Positions 54,801 through 63,168 of a stretch of DNA of 64,000 bases are shown here, piece after piece. The notes beneath the pieces were generated by a model. It did not search any database. It had not been told where the DNA came from and saw only the letters and a list, made by a program, of their open reading frames with translations. This DNA is from Ecdyonurus torrentis (Eukaryota; Arthropoda; Insecta; Ephemeroptera; Heptageniidae), in contig OX439129.1 in NCBI GenBank assembly GCA_949318235.1, positions 24,485,874-24,549,873 of the forward strand, written 5' to 3'. Position 1 is the stretch's first letter; each line of letters opens with the position of its first letter. Made by a program: the position numbers and the translations under genes.

Positions 54801-57800
54801 CAAAAGTAGCCAGGATCAAATTGGGAAAAGAAGAAGAAAAAAAAAAAAAAAAAGATTACGATACACAGAGAAACGTAAGTATGTACAAAACTGTAAAAAT
54901 ATTTGATCCCAATCAAATCCAAATTAGCTAAATAAATTTAAAAAATCATCTTTGTGTTTTATTAATTTTCATTTCAACATGCCCTATATCTCTTCTACTT
55001 TTTGCTATTGTTAATTTTATTTTTAATACATAATATATCAACTGCATTTTTTTCTTCTTTTTCCAACCCATTTTTATTTATATTTAAAATAATGTGATAC
55101 TGATGGATATGAACTCTAAACTTAGGCATACACACAGCTTACCAGGATTGTGCTAACTAAAGCCAGTTCAAAAATGGTGGGCACCACATTGAATATCATA
55201 GCTGAGAGAACAAAGTTGATTCCTCTGCTTCCTCTATCAATGGTCTGTCAAAATATAAATAATGATATTAGTGGGGTAAAAAAGAAGAAAAAGAAAAGAA
55301 AAGAAAAGAAAAGAAAAGAAAAGAAAAGAAAAGAAAAGAAAAGAAAAGAAAAGAAAAGAAAAGAAAAGAAAAGAAAAGAAAAGAAAAGAAAAGAAAAGAA
55401 GAAGGTATAGTCAATAGGAAATGCTCAATGGGATGAACAAAAAATATATTAAAACAAAATACAGTTTGACATTCAATTACTGAAAATATAAAAAAGTAAA
55501 AAACAATTGTCCAGATAGAATTCAAGTTGTATACTTACAGAGTAGCTCAATAATAAAACTAATAATATTATACTAATAAAAGTAATAAACTAAAATAAAC
55601 AATTCAATACACTGCATTGTGTACAAGTATAAAATATTTATTATAAAATTTGAAATTATAGTGCAATAGCCAACAAATTATCTTTACTGTAGTACTTTCC
55701 TTTAAATTCAAGTTAATTAAAAGATAAATTAAGGAACTTATAAATGTGGTTTAATAGTTGTGATAAAATTAAAAGTAAAGGATAGATGAAAAAAGCAAGC
55801 TATATAAGAGAAGGGCTGTGAATTGTTGCAACAGTCAAAACAACAACGTAAGTATTATTCACACGTTGGCGGATAAACAAAGTTGGAACAATGTAAACAG
55901 AGACCAGCGGAATATCACTGTGAACAAATGTAGCCATTCATATGTAATTTTATAAAAACAATGTGAATTGCTCCACTTGTTTACATTGTTCTAACTTTGT
56001 TTATCCGTCAACGCACATCAAAGTACGTCAAATTTATGCATCATGTGAATAATACTTTAACAATAGTTAACAAGTTAGTTAGTGTTGCAGCTTACAGGGG
56101 TATGGGCCTTACCATAGTGAAGAAAGTCTTTGAAGTATATTGAAATTCTTATTAGCACAGAGTAAATAAATACATTGCTTAATTGCTAGCTTTTGACTCA
56201 ATATTTTAAGAGAAATAGAGTTTGTGTGTGAGTCTGTGGTGGGTGCATGTGTTTGTCTGCTTTTTCAGACATAGAGAAATGTAAAATATAAACTATATTA
56301 TAGTTTCTCTCTAAGCTTGAAATGTCTGAAGTTTTGTGCCAAATGCTACCAATGTGGGTATTATCTCTTAAGATTTCCCCCAACATTACAACATATTTTT
56401 ATCATGGTATTAATGTCTTTGCTGGTTTCATCTGCTGTACTTTCCTTCTAGTTTTATCATAAGTAAATTGAAATGATTTACAGTACCTTGGATAGTGCCC
56501 CAGTTTGTCTGTCTAAATGAAATGCTAAATCAAGATTGTGGAGATGTAGGAACACGTTACGGGCAATTTTTCTAATTGAATGCTGTGCTACTTTGGCAAA
56601 TACTGCATTGCGGAGCTCGTTAAAACCTGCTGCAGTAGCACCAGCAATACCATCTGGAAACAAATTTCATACACAAAGGTTAAATTGACATGCAACACAT
56701 ATGCTGGATAGAAACTTACAGCACACAAGTAATGTTGCTGCCACAGTCGCCATAGAATCAGCAGCACTTGCAAATGTTAGCACAGCATCAGGAGGATTGC
56801 CATTTAATGTATCTAAACCACACTTGAAGAGAAATGGTACACACACACTTATCAATTTTGCACTTGCCAGCAATGATAAAGCAACAACAACCCGTTTCTT
56901 TATAGACAAATCATCCTAGAAGAAGAAAATATCATGAATAGTGAAATAAGAGGACACATATCAACAAAATCAAATAGTAACCTCGTATCTCAGATTTTGA
57001 TGTTTTCAAGTTTACAGTAGCACTGTAGCTTAGAAAAAAACTACAAAAAATTAAGTTTTATTTCATCCTAAGGCACATGTATTGCACATTACTTCAGCAC
57101 AGTTTCAAACTTTTCCAGCTGATGGTGTCTTTGTAATTAACTAATTAGTTACAAAAAATGACTTTTTTTTGTGAGTAATTTTGAAAACAATGATTTTAAA
57201 AGTTCATTTCCTCTGAAAGAACATGATATAAAAATTTCAATTTCAAACAACCAGCAAAGGAAATATTGATTATTCATGCCATGCATACAAAAAAAAAATT
57301 GCAACCAACCCCTTTGCCAAAAAATGCAAAAAAACGTAACTTTAAAACTACAAGTGTTTAGAAGCTGAAAATCACTTTAGGGGTAGAATTGTGTATTGGT
57401 AATATGAGACCATATCAATTATTTTGTTAAGTTATTTCTGCGAGGAAATATATATTTATTTAAAAAGTATATGTGCTTCGGGTTGCATTTAACAGGCTGA
57501 TTGTGCTGCAGGCTGCATTTATTAGGCGCTCTCAAGAATTTTACATCATAATTTGGGGTTATTTTAAGGTTATTTCAATTAAAGTATCAAATCAATTTAC
57601 CAATACAAATTTATGGCTCTAATCCGATTTTAATCTTCTAAAGTTTGAAACTGTGCTGAAGTAATGTGCAATACATGTGCCTTAGGATAAAATAAAAGTT
57701 AATTTTTGGCATTTTTTTTTTCTGAGCTACATTGCTACTGTAAACTTGAAAACATCAAAATCTGAGATACGAGGTTACTATTTGATTTTGTCGAAATATA

Positions 57801-59143
57801 CATATGTCCAAAAATTCAAATGTTCTTGAAAAAAAAAAAAAAAGTTGTGTGATACTGTACTCCAAATTTTTGCTTTGTCCATTTTAGGACTTAAAGGTAG
57901 AGACAGTGGTAAAAATATCACATTTATATTGTGACAATGATAGTAAACTAGCTCTCTGATTGGCTAGTGGCAACCCATTATCCAATCAGAGAGCTAGATT
58001 ACTATCGCTGTCACAATAAAAACGCGGTATTTTTACCACTGTCTCTACCTTAAAGGAGTAGTCAACAATGGCTTTTCTAATAGTGATCATCATGATATTA
58101 AACCTCTCGAAAACGCGATCTCAAAATTTTAATTAATAACATGCTGAGAGAAAAAGCCGTTTAGCGACCCCGAACCAACGCCACAGCTCTCACGCTAGTT
58201 TCACACCAGCGTGAGTTACTCTTATTTTTGCTCTCGCTACTTTAGGTACATAACATTTTACATATCAAATATTTTTTACGGCTACAGATATGTAGTAAAA
58301 TAATTTGTGTAAAGATATGAGAAACTCCAGCTTGCACCAAGCTAGCAAGAGAGCAAGTGGTAGCTGTGACGTAGGTTCGGGGTCGCTAAACAGCTTTTGC
58401 TCTCAGCGCATTAATAATTAAAAATTTGAGATTGCTTTTTCAGGAGTTTTAATAACATGATGATCACTATTAAAAATGCAATTGTTGACTACCTCTTTAG
58501 GCAGAAATAAATAAATAAAAATAATAAATATGTAAAAAATAAAAACTAGGGCAAGTTTACCTCTGGTAATATAGAAGAGCACCCTCATTATATATAAAGA
58601 GAATATGCATTTTGATAGTGAACATATTAGGAAATGTATGAAGCAAATTATTAGCGTAGATGAAGCAAGGGAGGTATGTCAGATTAGAAAGTTGTGAAAA
58701 TCCATTGCCAGTAGACAAGGAGTTGATTGGCTTATCCTGAAAGGGATGCAAATATTGGCCTGAGGGCTTGATATATATGTAAAATGTACACACTATATAA
58801 ATAAAGTGACTGTTAACACATATTGTTACTTGTGACACAAAATGAATGTACTGCCTGAGAATTAAAATACTATGCATATTATTTTAGATAAAATTACCTT
58901 TGGCCAAATGTATCCTAACAATCCTTTGAGCATATCTTTGCCTGACACCTCTTTATTGATGTTAAGATTAGTTGCAAGTGATGCCAATGTTGAGGCTCCT
59001 GGATGAAAGCAGTTTCGTACTGTAGCACCACACTGCTTGCTAGTACCCATGGTACCAGGTACCGACAACATGTGCCGTCCTCGTAGGCAACGGCAAGTGG
59101 GTAATGAACAACCATTACGTCCTTTTATAACACTGCTGTAGTG
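41770..59143 (-). CDS. ABCB7: ABCB7 (Atm1-type mitochondrial ABC half-transporter), 12 coding exons, first exon not found
   Basis: ABCB7/Atm1 exports a glutathione-linked sulfur/Fe-S intermediate from mitochondria for cytosolic Fe-S proteins. Exons in order: 59143-58898, 56915-56720, 56653-56487, 55244-55143, 53512-53336, 52624-52450, 51054-50897, 50180-50017, 48899-48770, 46926-46783, 45145-45014, 41985-41770 (TAA). Phases agree throughout; 668 aa are encoded here. The first exon is basic and Cys/Arg-rich, like the end of a presequence. The membrane domain shows [51 protein letters not shown] and LNFGQSAIF. The nucleotide-binding domain shows Walker A GGSGSGKST (split by an intron), Q-loop VPQ, signature [16 protein letters not shown], Walker [13 protein letters not shown] and H-loop AHRLST. 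The last exon stops after [10 protein letters not shown], shorter than the vertebrate tail. The start exon should lie between 59144 and 63168; I could not identify it. Confidence 0.94.
42481..42794. mobile_element. TTAA-flanked palindromic MITE, family T1, copy 1
   Basis: TTAA at each side. Inverted ends contain AACAAAAAACATGTCTAATA and CCTAACATACCTAAAT, and about 115 bp per side is mirrored. A smaller relative is at 53095-53304. In the last ABCB7 intron. Confidence 0.82.
43407..44032 (-). pseudogene. Penelope-like GIY-YIG endonuclease domain, left copy
   Basis: Reading frame on the minus strand with the linker seen upstream of the endonuclease in Penelope-like elements ([16 protein letters not shown], then [20 protein letters not shown]), a CxxC/Cys zinc-like motif, NVIYKLDC (GIY position), AFYIGLT (YIG position), an [10 protein letters not shown] helix and AEHAASHG. 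Stop at 43407. The open frame extends artificially to 44150 through the inversion joint. RT part missing, so non-functional as an element. Confidence 0.85.
44034..44484 (+). pseudogene. Penelope-like GIY-YIG endonuclease domain, right copy
   Basis: Plus-strand mirror of the left copy, starting abruptly at GRRCDTC and ending [12 protein letters not shown]. Protein identical over the shared part, implying a recent duplication or ongoing sequence exchange between arms. Confidence 0.85.
45823..46375. repeat. Fold-back element in ABCB7 intron
   Basis: Short inverted ends (GTATATTTAGATAGGTA and TACCTATCTAAATATAC, slightly diverged) 550 bp apart. Interior non-coding. Confidence 0.55.
47342..47386 (-). 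ncRNA. Type I hammerhead ribozyme, copy 1
   Basis: On the minus strand: stem I strand GCCTTA, core CTGATGA, stem II GTCC...GGAC with an 8-nt loop, GAAA, a minimal stem III (ACCGGT, self-complementary), cleavage position C (47348), then TAAGGC closing stem I. All invariant core residues are present. The tiny palindromic stem III is the form described for Penelope-like elements and animal retrozymes, expected to work best as a dimer. Confidence 0.9.
47620..47920 (+). mobile_element. MITE of the GGGTGTATG family nested in the hammerhead element
   Basis: 301 bp, TA duplicated at 47618-47619 and 47921-47922. Ends GGGTCTATTCATTCATG and GCATACACCC. The unoccupied site is visible in the sister element (CAATATGTGTCC near 61017-61028 and its mirror). 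Confidence 0.92.
48530..48700 (+). repeat. Solo Penelope-like terminal fragment
   Basis: Starts GGAAAGGATAGGAGAAACCA and runs through TACCACGATGAGGTCCGTAG and GCAACAGCCCTCTTCTTCAG. It matches the fold-back at 60053-60358 and ends about 70 bp from the ABCB7 exon 48770-48899. Confidence 0.7.
49559..49624. repeat. (TA)n microsatellite
   Basis: ABCB7 intron. Followed by a diverged inverted pair of the terminal-repeat family (49625-49915, ends GAAATCAGCATGGGCCTTAT and TAAGGTCTTTGCTGGTTTCC). Confidence 0.95.
50224..50771. mobile_element. MITE with AGGTAATCCAAAG ends
   Basis: Inverted ends AGGTAATCCAAAG and CTTTGGATTACCT. Subterminal GCATCAAACACTCG and GCATCAAACAATCG occur in the same orientation. 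Non-coding; ABCB7 intron. Confidence 0.65.
51180..51435 (+). repeat. Solo copy of the Penelope-like terminal repeat family
   Basis: Contains TGTGCTAGCAAGATTTT, CTTCACTATGGTAAGG and the degenerate tail CATATACCTAACCACAATAG, interrupted by a poly-T of about 30. ABCB7 intron. Confidence 0.65.
51473..52309. mobile_element. TIR element with TTAGGCTGACCA ends
   Basis: Ends TTAGGCTGACCA and TGGTCAGCCTAA. Subterminal GGCCCCACCGGAGGCGCGAA resembles the G-rich blocks of the hAT elements here. Interior made of (TA)n (51644-51672), a long poly-T (51770-51802) and (AAG)n (51918-51988). No clear target duplication. Confidence 0.6.
52720..53090. mobile_element. Fold-back pair of the Penelope-like terminal repeat
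   Basis: Left half GAAAAGGATAGGAGAAACCA...ACTCCAAGAGAGATG, right half inverted (CTCTCTTGGAGTTTACTGCC ... CTTGCTGGTTTCTCC). The right half alone carries the tail CATACCTAATCGCAATAG. ABCB7 intron. Confidence 0.8.
53095..53304. mobile_element. TTAA-flanked palindromic MITE, family T1, copy 2
   Basis: TTAA on both sides; ends AGGCGTAAAACACCTTGAAC and ...GTTCTACGCCT. Internal blocks CCTAACAAACCTGAAAATCA and GTCATGACTCCAGCCAAATC, the latter repeated. Shares ends with 42481-42794. Confidence 0.85.
53937..54583 (+). mobile_element. 5'-truncated LINE (3' end of a reverse transcriptase-type retrotransposon)
   Basis: A perfect 12-bp target duplication TACTTATCCAGT flanks the copy (53925-53936 and 54584-54595). 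Frame 53981-54511 gives the conserved C-terminal region after the RT domain in many animal non-LTR elements: [56 protein letters not shown] and [11 protein letters not shown]. It ends CCCCGAAAGGGATTTATAGC and (TATG)n. A diverged second tail lies at 58640-58765 (AGGGAGGTATGTCAGA, TATCCTGAAAGGGATG). ABCB7 intron. Confidence 0.92.
55290..55402. repeat. (AAAAG)n pentanucleotide array
   Basis: About 22 units. On the minus strand it is a pyrimidine tract starting about 45 bp before the acceptor of the ABCB7 exon 55244-55143. Confidence 0.95.
55847..56060. mobile_element. Palindromic MITE
   Basis: Inverted ends AAGTATTATTCACACG / TGTGAATAATACTT and GGATAAACAAAGTTGGAACA mirrored. ABCB7 intron. Confidence 0.75.
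56097..56455. repeat. Diverged fold-back pair of the Penelope-like terminal repeat
   Basis: Left GGGCCTTACCATAGTGAAGA and right, inverted, ATTAATGTCTTTGCTGGTTT with ATCTGCTGTACTTTCCTTCT. Older than the 52720 copy. It ends about 30 bp from exon 56487-56653. Confidence 0.6.
56964..57792. mobile_element. Fold-back element, 830 bp
   Basis: Arms about 56964-57115 and 57640-57792 (ACCTCGTATCTCAGATTTTG mirrored), with a diverged half copy of the CAGTTG MITE family inside (57285-57420). ABCB7 intron. Confidence 0.8.
57895..58049. mobile_element. TTAA-flanked palindromic MITE, family T2
   Basis: TTAA at 57891-57894 and 58050-58053. Arms of about 70 bp (AGGTAGAGACAGTGGTAAAA, TAGCTCTCTGATTGG mirrored) around a 20-bp centre. 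Confidence 0.88.
58054..58496. mobile_element. TTAA-type palindromic MITE, family T3, abutting T2
   Basis: Shares the TTAA at 58050-58053 with T2; the other flank reads TTAG. Arms AGGAGTAGTCAACAATGG, GATCATCATGATATTAA and TTAGCGACCCCGAACC, mirrored. ABCB7 intron. Confidence 0.85.
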
Positions 59144-59219
59144 CTGCACAAAATAAGAACAACAAATATTAAAGAATTTATACAGTATTCTCCTTTAAAA
59201 GAATATTATAGTATTTTAT

Positions 59220-59415
59220 AATTAGAAAAAATCATTGCGGTTGATATAATACGATTGCCGAAATATTTCCAATGTGTTAGTTATTTTATATCTGTGCTAG
59301 CAAGATTTTCACCGCACTATGGGACTCTCTTCACTATGGTAAGGCCCTTGCTGGTTTTCTCCTATCCTTTTCTTTCAATTTATCATACCTAACCGCGATG
59401 GTTTATTTTCCTTAA
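59220..59415 (+). repeat. Solo Penelope-like terminal repeat with intact tail hairpin
   Basis: TGTGCTAGCAAGATTTTCAC, TCACTATGGTAAGGCCCTTG, and the tail CATACCTAACCGCGATGGTT at 59384-59403. An inverted degenerate tail at 59223-59243 marks its other end. Confidence 0.75.
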
Positions 59416-60052
59416 TAATATACATGTTTTAAAAAAGTGCATACAAATGTCAGTGTATATAATGGCATGATATTCTATCTCCTCAAATCCTATATAAATG
59501 TTAAAATGCTAAAAGATTAAAAATTAAATTAAGAATATAAAATAGCAGGAGGGAGATTAGAGCACATATTGAATTGGAAATTCATAAAACACAAAGATTC
59601 TCTTATTGAGAGAGAGAAGAGAGATATATATAATAGGGTATATACTGGCCCAGTTAAAATCTATCTATAGGCTTGTTTTGCTATAAAATCTTTTTATATT
59701 GTATTTTTGTCATTCTCCTTTTTACATTTAAATTTTTATGTCATTCTTTTATTAAATACTCCTACTCTAGTTTTATAATTATAAAACATATCAAAAGAGC
59801 AGTTTCAAATAATAAATCTTAAAAAAAGATAAGTAAGGATACCCCCCCCCCCCCCCCCCAACCCAGTAAAAAAAATACTTTCAGAATTTTTTTTTTTATT
59901 TATTTAATGACAAGCAGAAAAATTACATTGTAAAAAGTATATTTACAGAGCAGGTAGCAGGTGCACAAACATACTATAATAATTCTGGAGAGAAATAGTA
60001 CTGTATGTAAAAATGAATGACTTAAACAATTCCACATATTTAATATGTAATT

Positions 60053-60358
60053 AAAGAAAGGATAGGAGAAACCAACAAGCGCTTTACCACGATGAGGTCC
60101 GTAGCTTGGTGAAAGTCTTGATGGCACAGGTTACACAAATATTTACAAGTTTACTAAGAAAATTTGAGGGCAACTTCGGTTGCTTAGAGTATAGTCAAGC
60201 ATACTCTAAGCAACTGAAGAAGAGGGCTGTTGCCCTTGAAAATTTTAGTAAACTTGTAAATATTTGTGTAACCTGTGCCATCAAGACTTTCACCAAGCTA
60301 CGAACCCGAACCTCATCATGGTAAGGCGCTTGTTGGTTTCTCCTATATCCTTTCTTTG
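60053..60358. mobile_element. Fold-back Penelope-like terminal fragment
   Basis: Arms of about 130 bp (AAAGGATAGGAGAAACCAAC, TACCACGATGAGGTCCGTAG mirrored) around TTGCTTAGAGTATAGTCAAG. The right arm alone continues into a degenerate tail (AACCAAAATGGTT). The right arm also keeps GAAGAAGAGGGCTGTTGCCC, partly deleted in the left. Confidence 0.8.
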
Positions 60359-60743
60359 GTTACATATTCAAACCAAAATGGTTTAACTTTTCCTAATTAA
60401 TTATAGGCCTACACAATTTCACATATTTAATGTAGCTATAATATTTATGCGTATAAGGAAAAAACCATCGCGGTTAGAATTAATAAGTTTAAAAAAAATA
60501 TTTAGAAAATAGTTGGTAGAGATTAGAGTACGTTGAATTGAAAATTAATAAAACGCGAAAATTCTCTAATTGATATAGTAAATTGGGACTAGGATTCAAA
60601 TATTCTAGCTTTAGCTAGTTAAAAAATAGACGTTAAAGGGATGGAGGTAAAGTGTCAAAATAAAATACGATGTGCCTAGCATCTCACGTTCTCACACTAC
60701 GTCAAAGACACAACATTATAAAACAGCATCAGACTTACTCTTT

Positions 60744-60788
60744 GCCTTAGACCGGTTTCGTCCTTTACCTAGGACTCATCAGTAAGGC
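60744..60788 (-). ncRNA. Type I hammerhead ribozyme, copy 2
   Basis: Same 45-nt sequence and layout as 47342-47386: GCCTTA / TAAGGC stem I, CTGATGA core, stem II closed by GTCC/GGAC, GAAA, mini stem III ACCGGT; cleavage base at 60750. Identity with copy 1 while the flanks differ at several positions suggests either youth or selection. Confidence 0.9.
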
Positions 60789-61600
60789 TTGGCAGAGAGC
60801 TCTGTACAGCTAGAGATGGCTCACACCACATCTGCTAGCTGACTGAGCTGAGGAAGCAAGTGGCAGCCGCGTTTTTATACGCGATGCCCCCGCAGCTGCA
60901 CGCGCTGATTGGTTAAAATCGCGCGCGCAAACTCGGCTTGCTATTTAAAACCTCTCATCCTCACACTGTAATATAAAATCGTGTCTAAGAGGGGTGTAAG
61001 ACAGGCAGCCAGCAAGCAATATGTGTCCTTCCTCACTTCCCAGAGTTCCCCAACTCTAGAAAGTTCGCGAGAGCACTACGCCCGCCGACTGCACAGTATC
61101 GTGATTCACGCTAGTTACATCGTTTTATATGTTGACACTGGGGTAGGAAAAGCAAAAAGATGATAGAGTAGGAGAGATAGAATAAATATTATGCGCATAA
61201 TATTTATTCTATCTCTCCTACTCTATCATCTTTTTGCTTTTCCTACCCCAGTGTCAACATATAAAACGATGTAACTAGCGTGAATCACGATACTGTGCAG
61301 TCGGCGGGCGTAGTGCTCTCGCGAACTTTCTAGAGTTGGGGAACTCTGGGAAGTGAGGAAGGACACATATTGCTTGCTGGCTGCCTGTCTTACACCCCTC
61401 TTAGACACGATTTTATATTACAGTGTGAGGATGAGAGGTTTTAAATAGCAAGCCGAGTTTGCGCGCGCGATTTTAACCAATCAGCGCGTGCAGCTGCGGG
61501 GGCATCGCGTATAAAAACGCGGCTGCCACTTGCTTCCTCAGCTCAGTCAGCTAGCAGATGTGGTGTGAGCCATCTCTAGCTGTACAGAGCTCTCTGCCAA

Positions 61601-61627
61601 GCCTTACTGATGAAACCGGTCTAAGGC
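61601..61627 (+). pseudogene. Hammerhead ribozyme remnant lacking stem II
   Basis: Reads GCCTTACTGATGA, then directly AACCGGTCTAAGGC. The 18 nt of stem II and its closing G are missing relative to the other arm, consistent with a deletion between short GA repeats. It cannot form the catalytic core. Confidence 0.92.
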
Positions 61628-62819
61628 AAAGAGTAAGTCTGATGCTGTTTTATAATGTTGTGTCTTTGACGTAGTGTGAGAACGTGAGATGCTAGGCACA
61701 TCGTATTTTATTTTGACACTTTACCTCCATCCCTTTAACGTCTATTTTTTAACTAGCTAAAGCTAGAATATTTGAATCCTAGTCCCAATTTACTATATCA
61801 ATTAGAGAATTTTCGCGTTTTATTAATTTTCAATTCAACGTACTCTAATCTCTACCAACTATTTTCTAAATATTTTTTTTAAACTTATTAACTATAATAT
61901 TTATGAATATAATTCAATCCTTTAACACTTACAATTACATAATTAAAATCATCTGTCAAAAATTATAATTTCATTTGATTTTTATTATTTTATTTATGTA
62001 TTTCCATGGTACACACGATCAAGATAAGAACTTTTACCATTCAAATTTCTGTGCAGCAAAAGTGGGAAGAAAACTGCAACATTGCATAGGTTATTTATCA
62101 TATTACATGCAAATACATTATTTGTGATCAACTGGCTGTCACTCATGCATGGCCAGCCGACTTGTCATCCGCTTCGTCTTTCGCAATACTTCCCATATCC
62201 CATGCATCCACTCAAGTTGTCCACATTCACCCATTCCCTTTTCTACTTCTGACCTTGCGATAATTTTTCTTCACCTTCCGCCACCCCCTCACCAACTTAC
62301 GTATATTTAGTATTTACTTCTATTTAATAAATAATGTTAACATAATTCTCAATGCATTTTTGACGTAGAGTTAAAAGTGTCATATTGTTATTTATGGTTA
62401 AATATTTCTTAAATTCAATATGAGTAAATTTACTATAAAGACAGTTCAACAACTAAAATTTTTAAACATTATAAACAAGAGAGAGGGGGGGGGGGAGGGA
62501 TGAATTTTGACAACTTGAGCCGACAAAATGGATGGCAGGTTGCTTGCCGCCCGGCCAGATGTGCTGGACGTAAAGATAAGATCATAAACAACACCTAGTT
62601 GTTCACAAATAAAGTGTTTGAGTATTTGCATCTAATGTGAAAAATAGCCTTTACAATGATAAAATTTTCTTCCCGCATTAGGCAGTTTCCCCGAAATTTG
62701 AATGGTAAAAATTTTGTGTACATATAATTATTTATAATATATTGTGTATTATACTGTGTGTACATATAAAAAATAATAATAATAAAAAAAAATGAAAATA
62801 AGATATGCCATGCCATGCA

Positions 62820-63115
62820 GCTAGGTATGATAAATTTGAAAGAAAAGGATAGGAGAAACCAGCAAGGGTCTTAGCAAAGTGAAGTGTTTGGTGAAAATCT
62901 TGCTAGCACAGAGATATATAAAAAAAAAATAAAAAAATAAAAAAACAACATTGGATAGCTTTTGGCACTAAAAGTTTAGTGTTTAGAGATTAGTGCTGAA
63001 AGCTAACCAATATGTTTTAGTTTTTTATCTGTGCTAGCAAGATTTTCACCAAGCTATGGGACACTCGTCACTATGGTAAGAGCTTTGCTGGTTTTATCGT
63101 ATCCTTTTCTTTCAA
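62820..63115. mobile_element. Fold-back pair of the Penelope-like terminal repeat near SETD4
   Basis: Left AAAGGATAGGAGAAACCAGC ... TTGGTGAAAATCTTGCTAGC, right inverted TGTGCTAGCAAGATTTTCAC ... TTGCTGGTTTTATCGTATCC. It ends about 55 bp from the SETD4 stop codon, so probably lies in its 3' UTR. Confidence 0.8.
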
Positions 63116-63168
63116 ATTAACCTTTCTGAAAATAATATAATAATTGAAAATTTTAATAATTAGTTAAA

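Larger units (their letters stand above)
60450..61891. mobile_element. Hammerhead-ribozyme element, copy 2: near-perfect palindromic dimer
   Basis: A perfect 14-bp duplication CTATAATATTTATG flanks it (60436-60449 and 61892-61905). Arms 60479-61194 and 61195-61891 mirror each other almost exactly around ATGCGCAT. The left end alone carries the terminal hairpin (60463-60475). The left arm holds an intact hammerhead and the right arm a deleted one. Twin 60-aa frames (60981-61163 and 61408-61226) are mirror shadows, not genes. Confidence 0.9.
59144..63168. other. ABCB7 5' side / SETD4 3' intergenic region
   Basis: Holds the ABCB7 start exon and promoter (not identified) and the SETD4 3' UTR. 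Filled with Penelope-like fragments (59220, 60053, 60450, 62820), a C-run at 59843-59859 and G-run at 62486-62496. The stretch 61906-62820 shows no recognisable feature. Confidence 0.5.

Noticed and set aside
55150..55410. Lys-rich frame through the (AAAAG)n array
   Set aside because: Repeat translation; it only overlaps the ABCB7 exon on the opposite strand.
60981..61163. 60-codon frame, repeated exactly at 61408-61226
   Set aside because: The two are mirror copies in a palindromic non-coding element; starting ATG and composition are by chance.
62160..62240. Minus-strand frame with GECGQLEWMHGIWEVL as possible ABCB7 first exon or LINE remnant
   Set aside because: No donor in the required phase and no firm similarity that I can recall.
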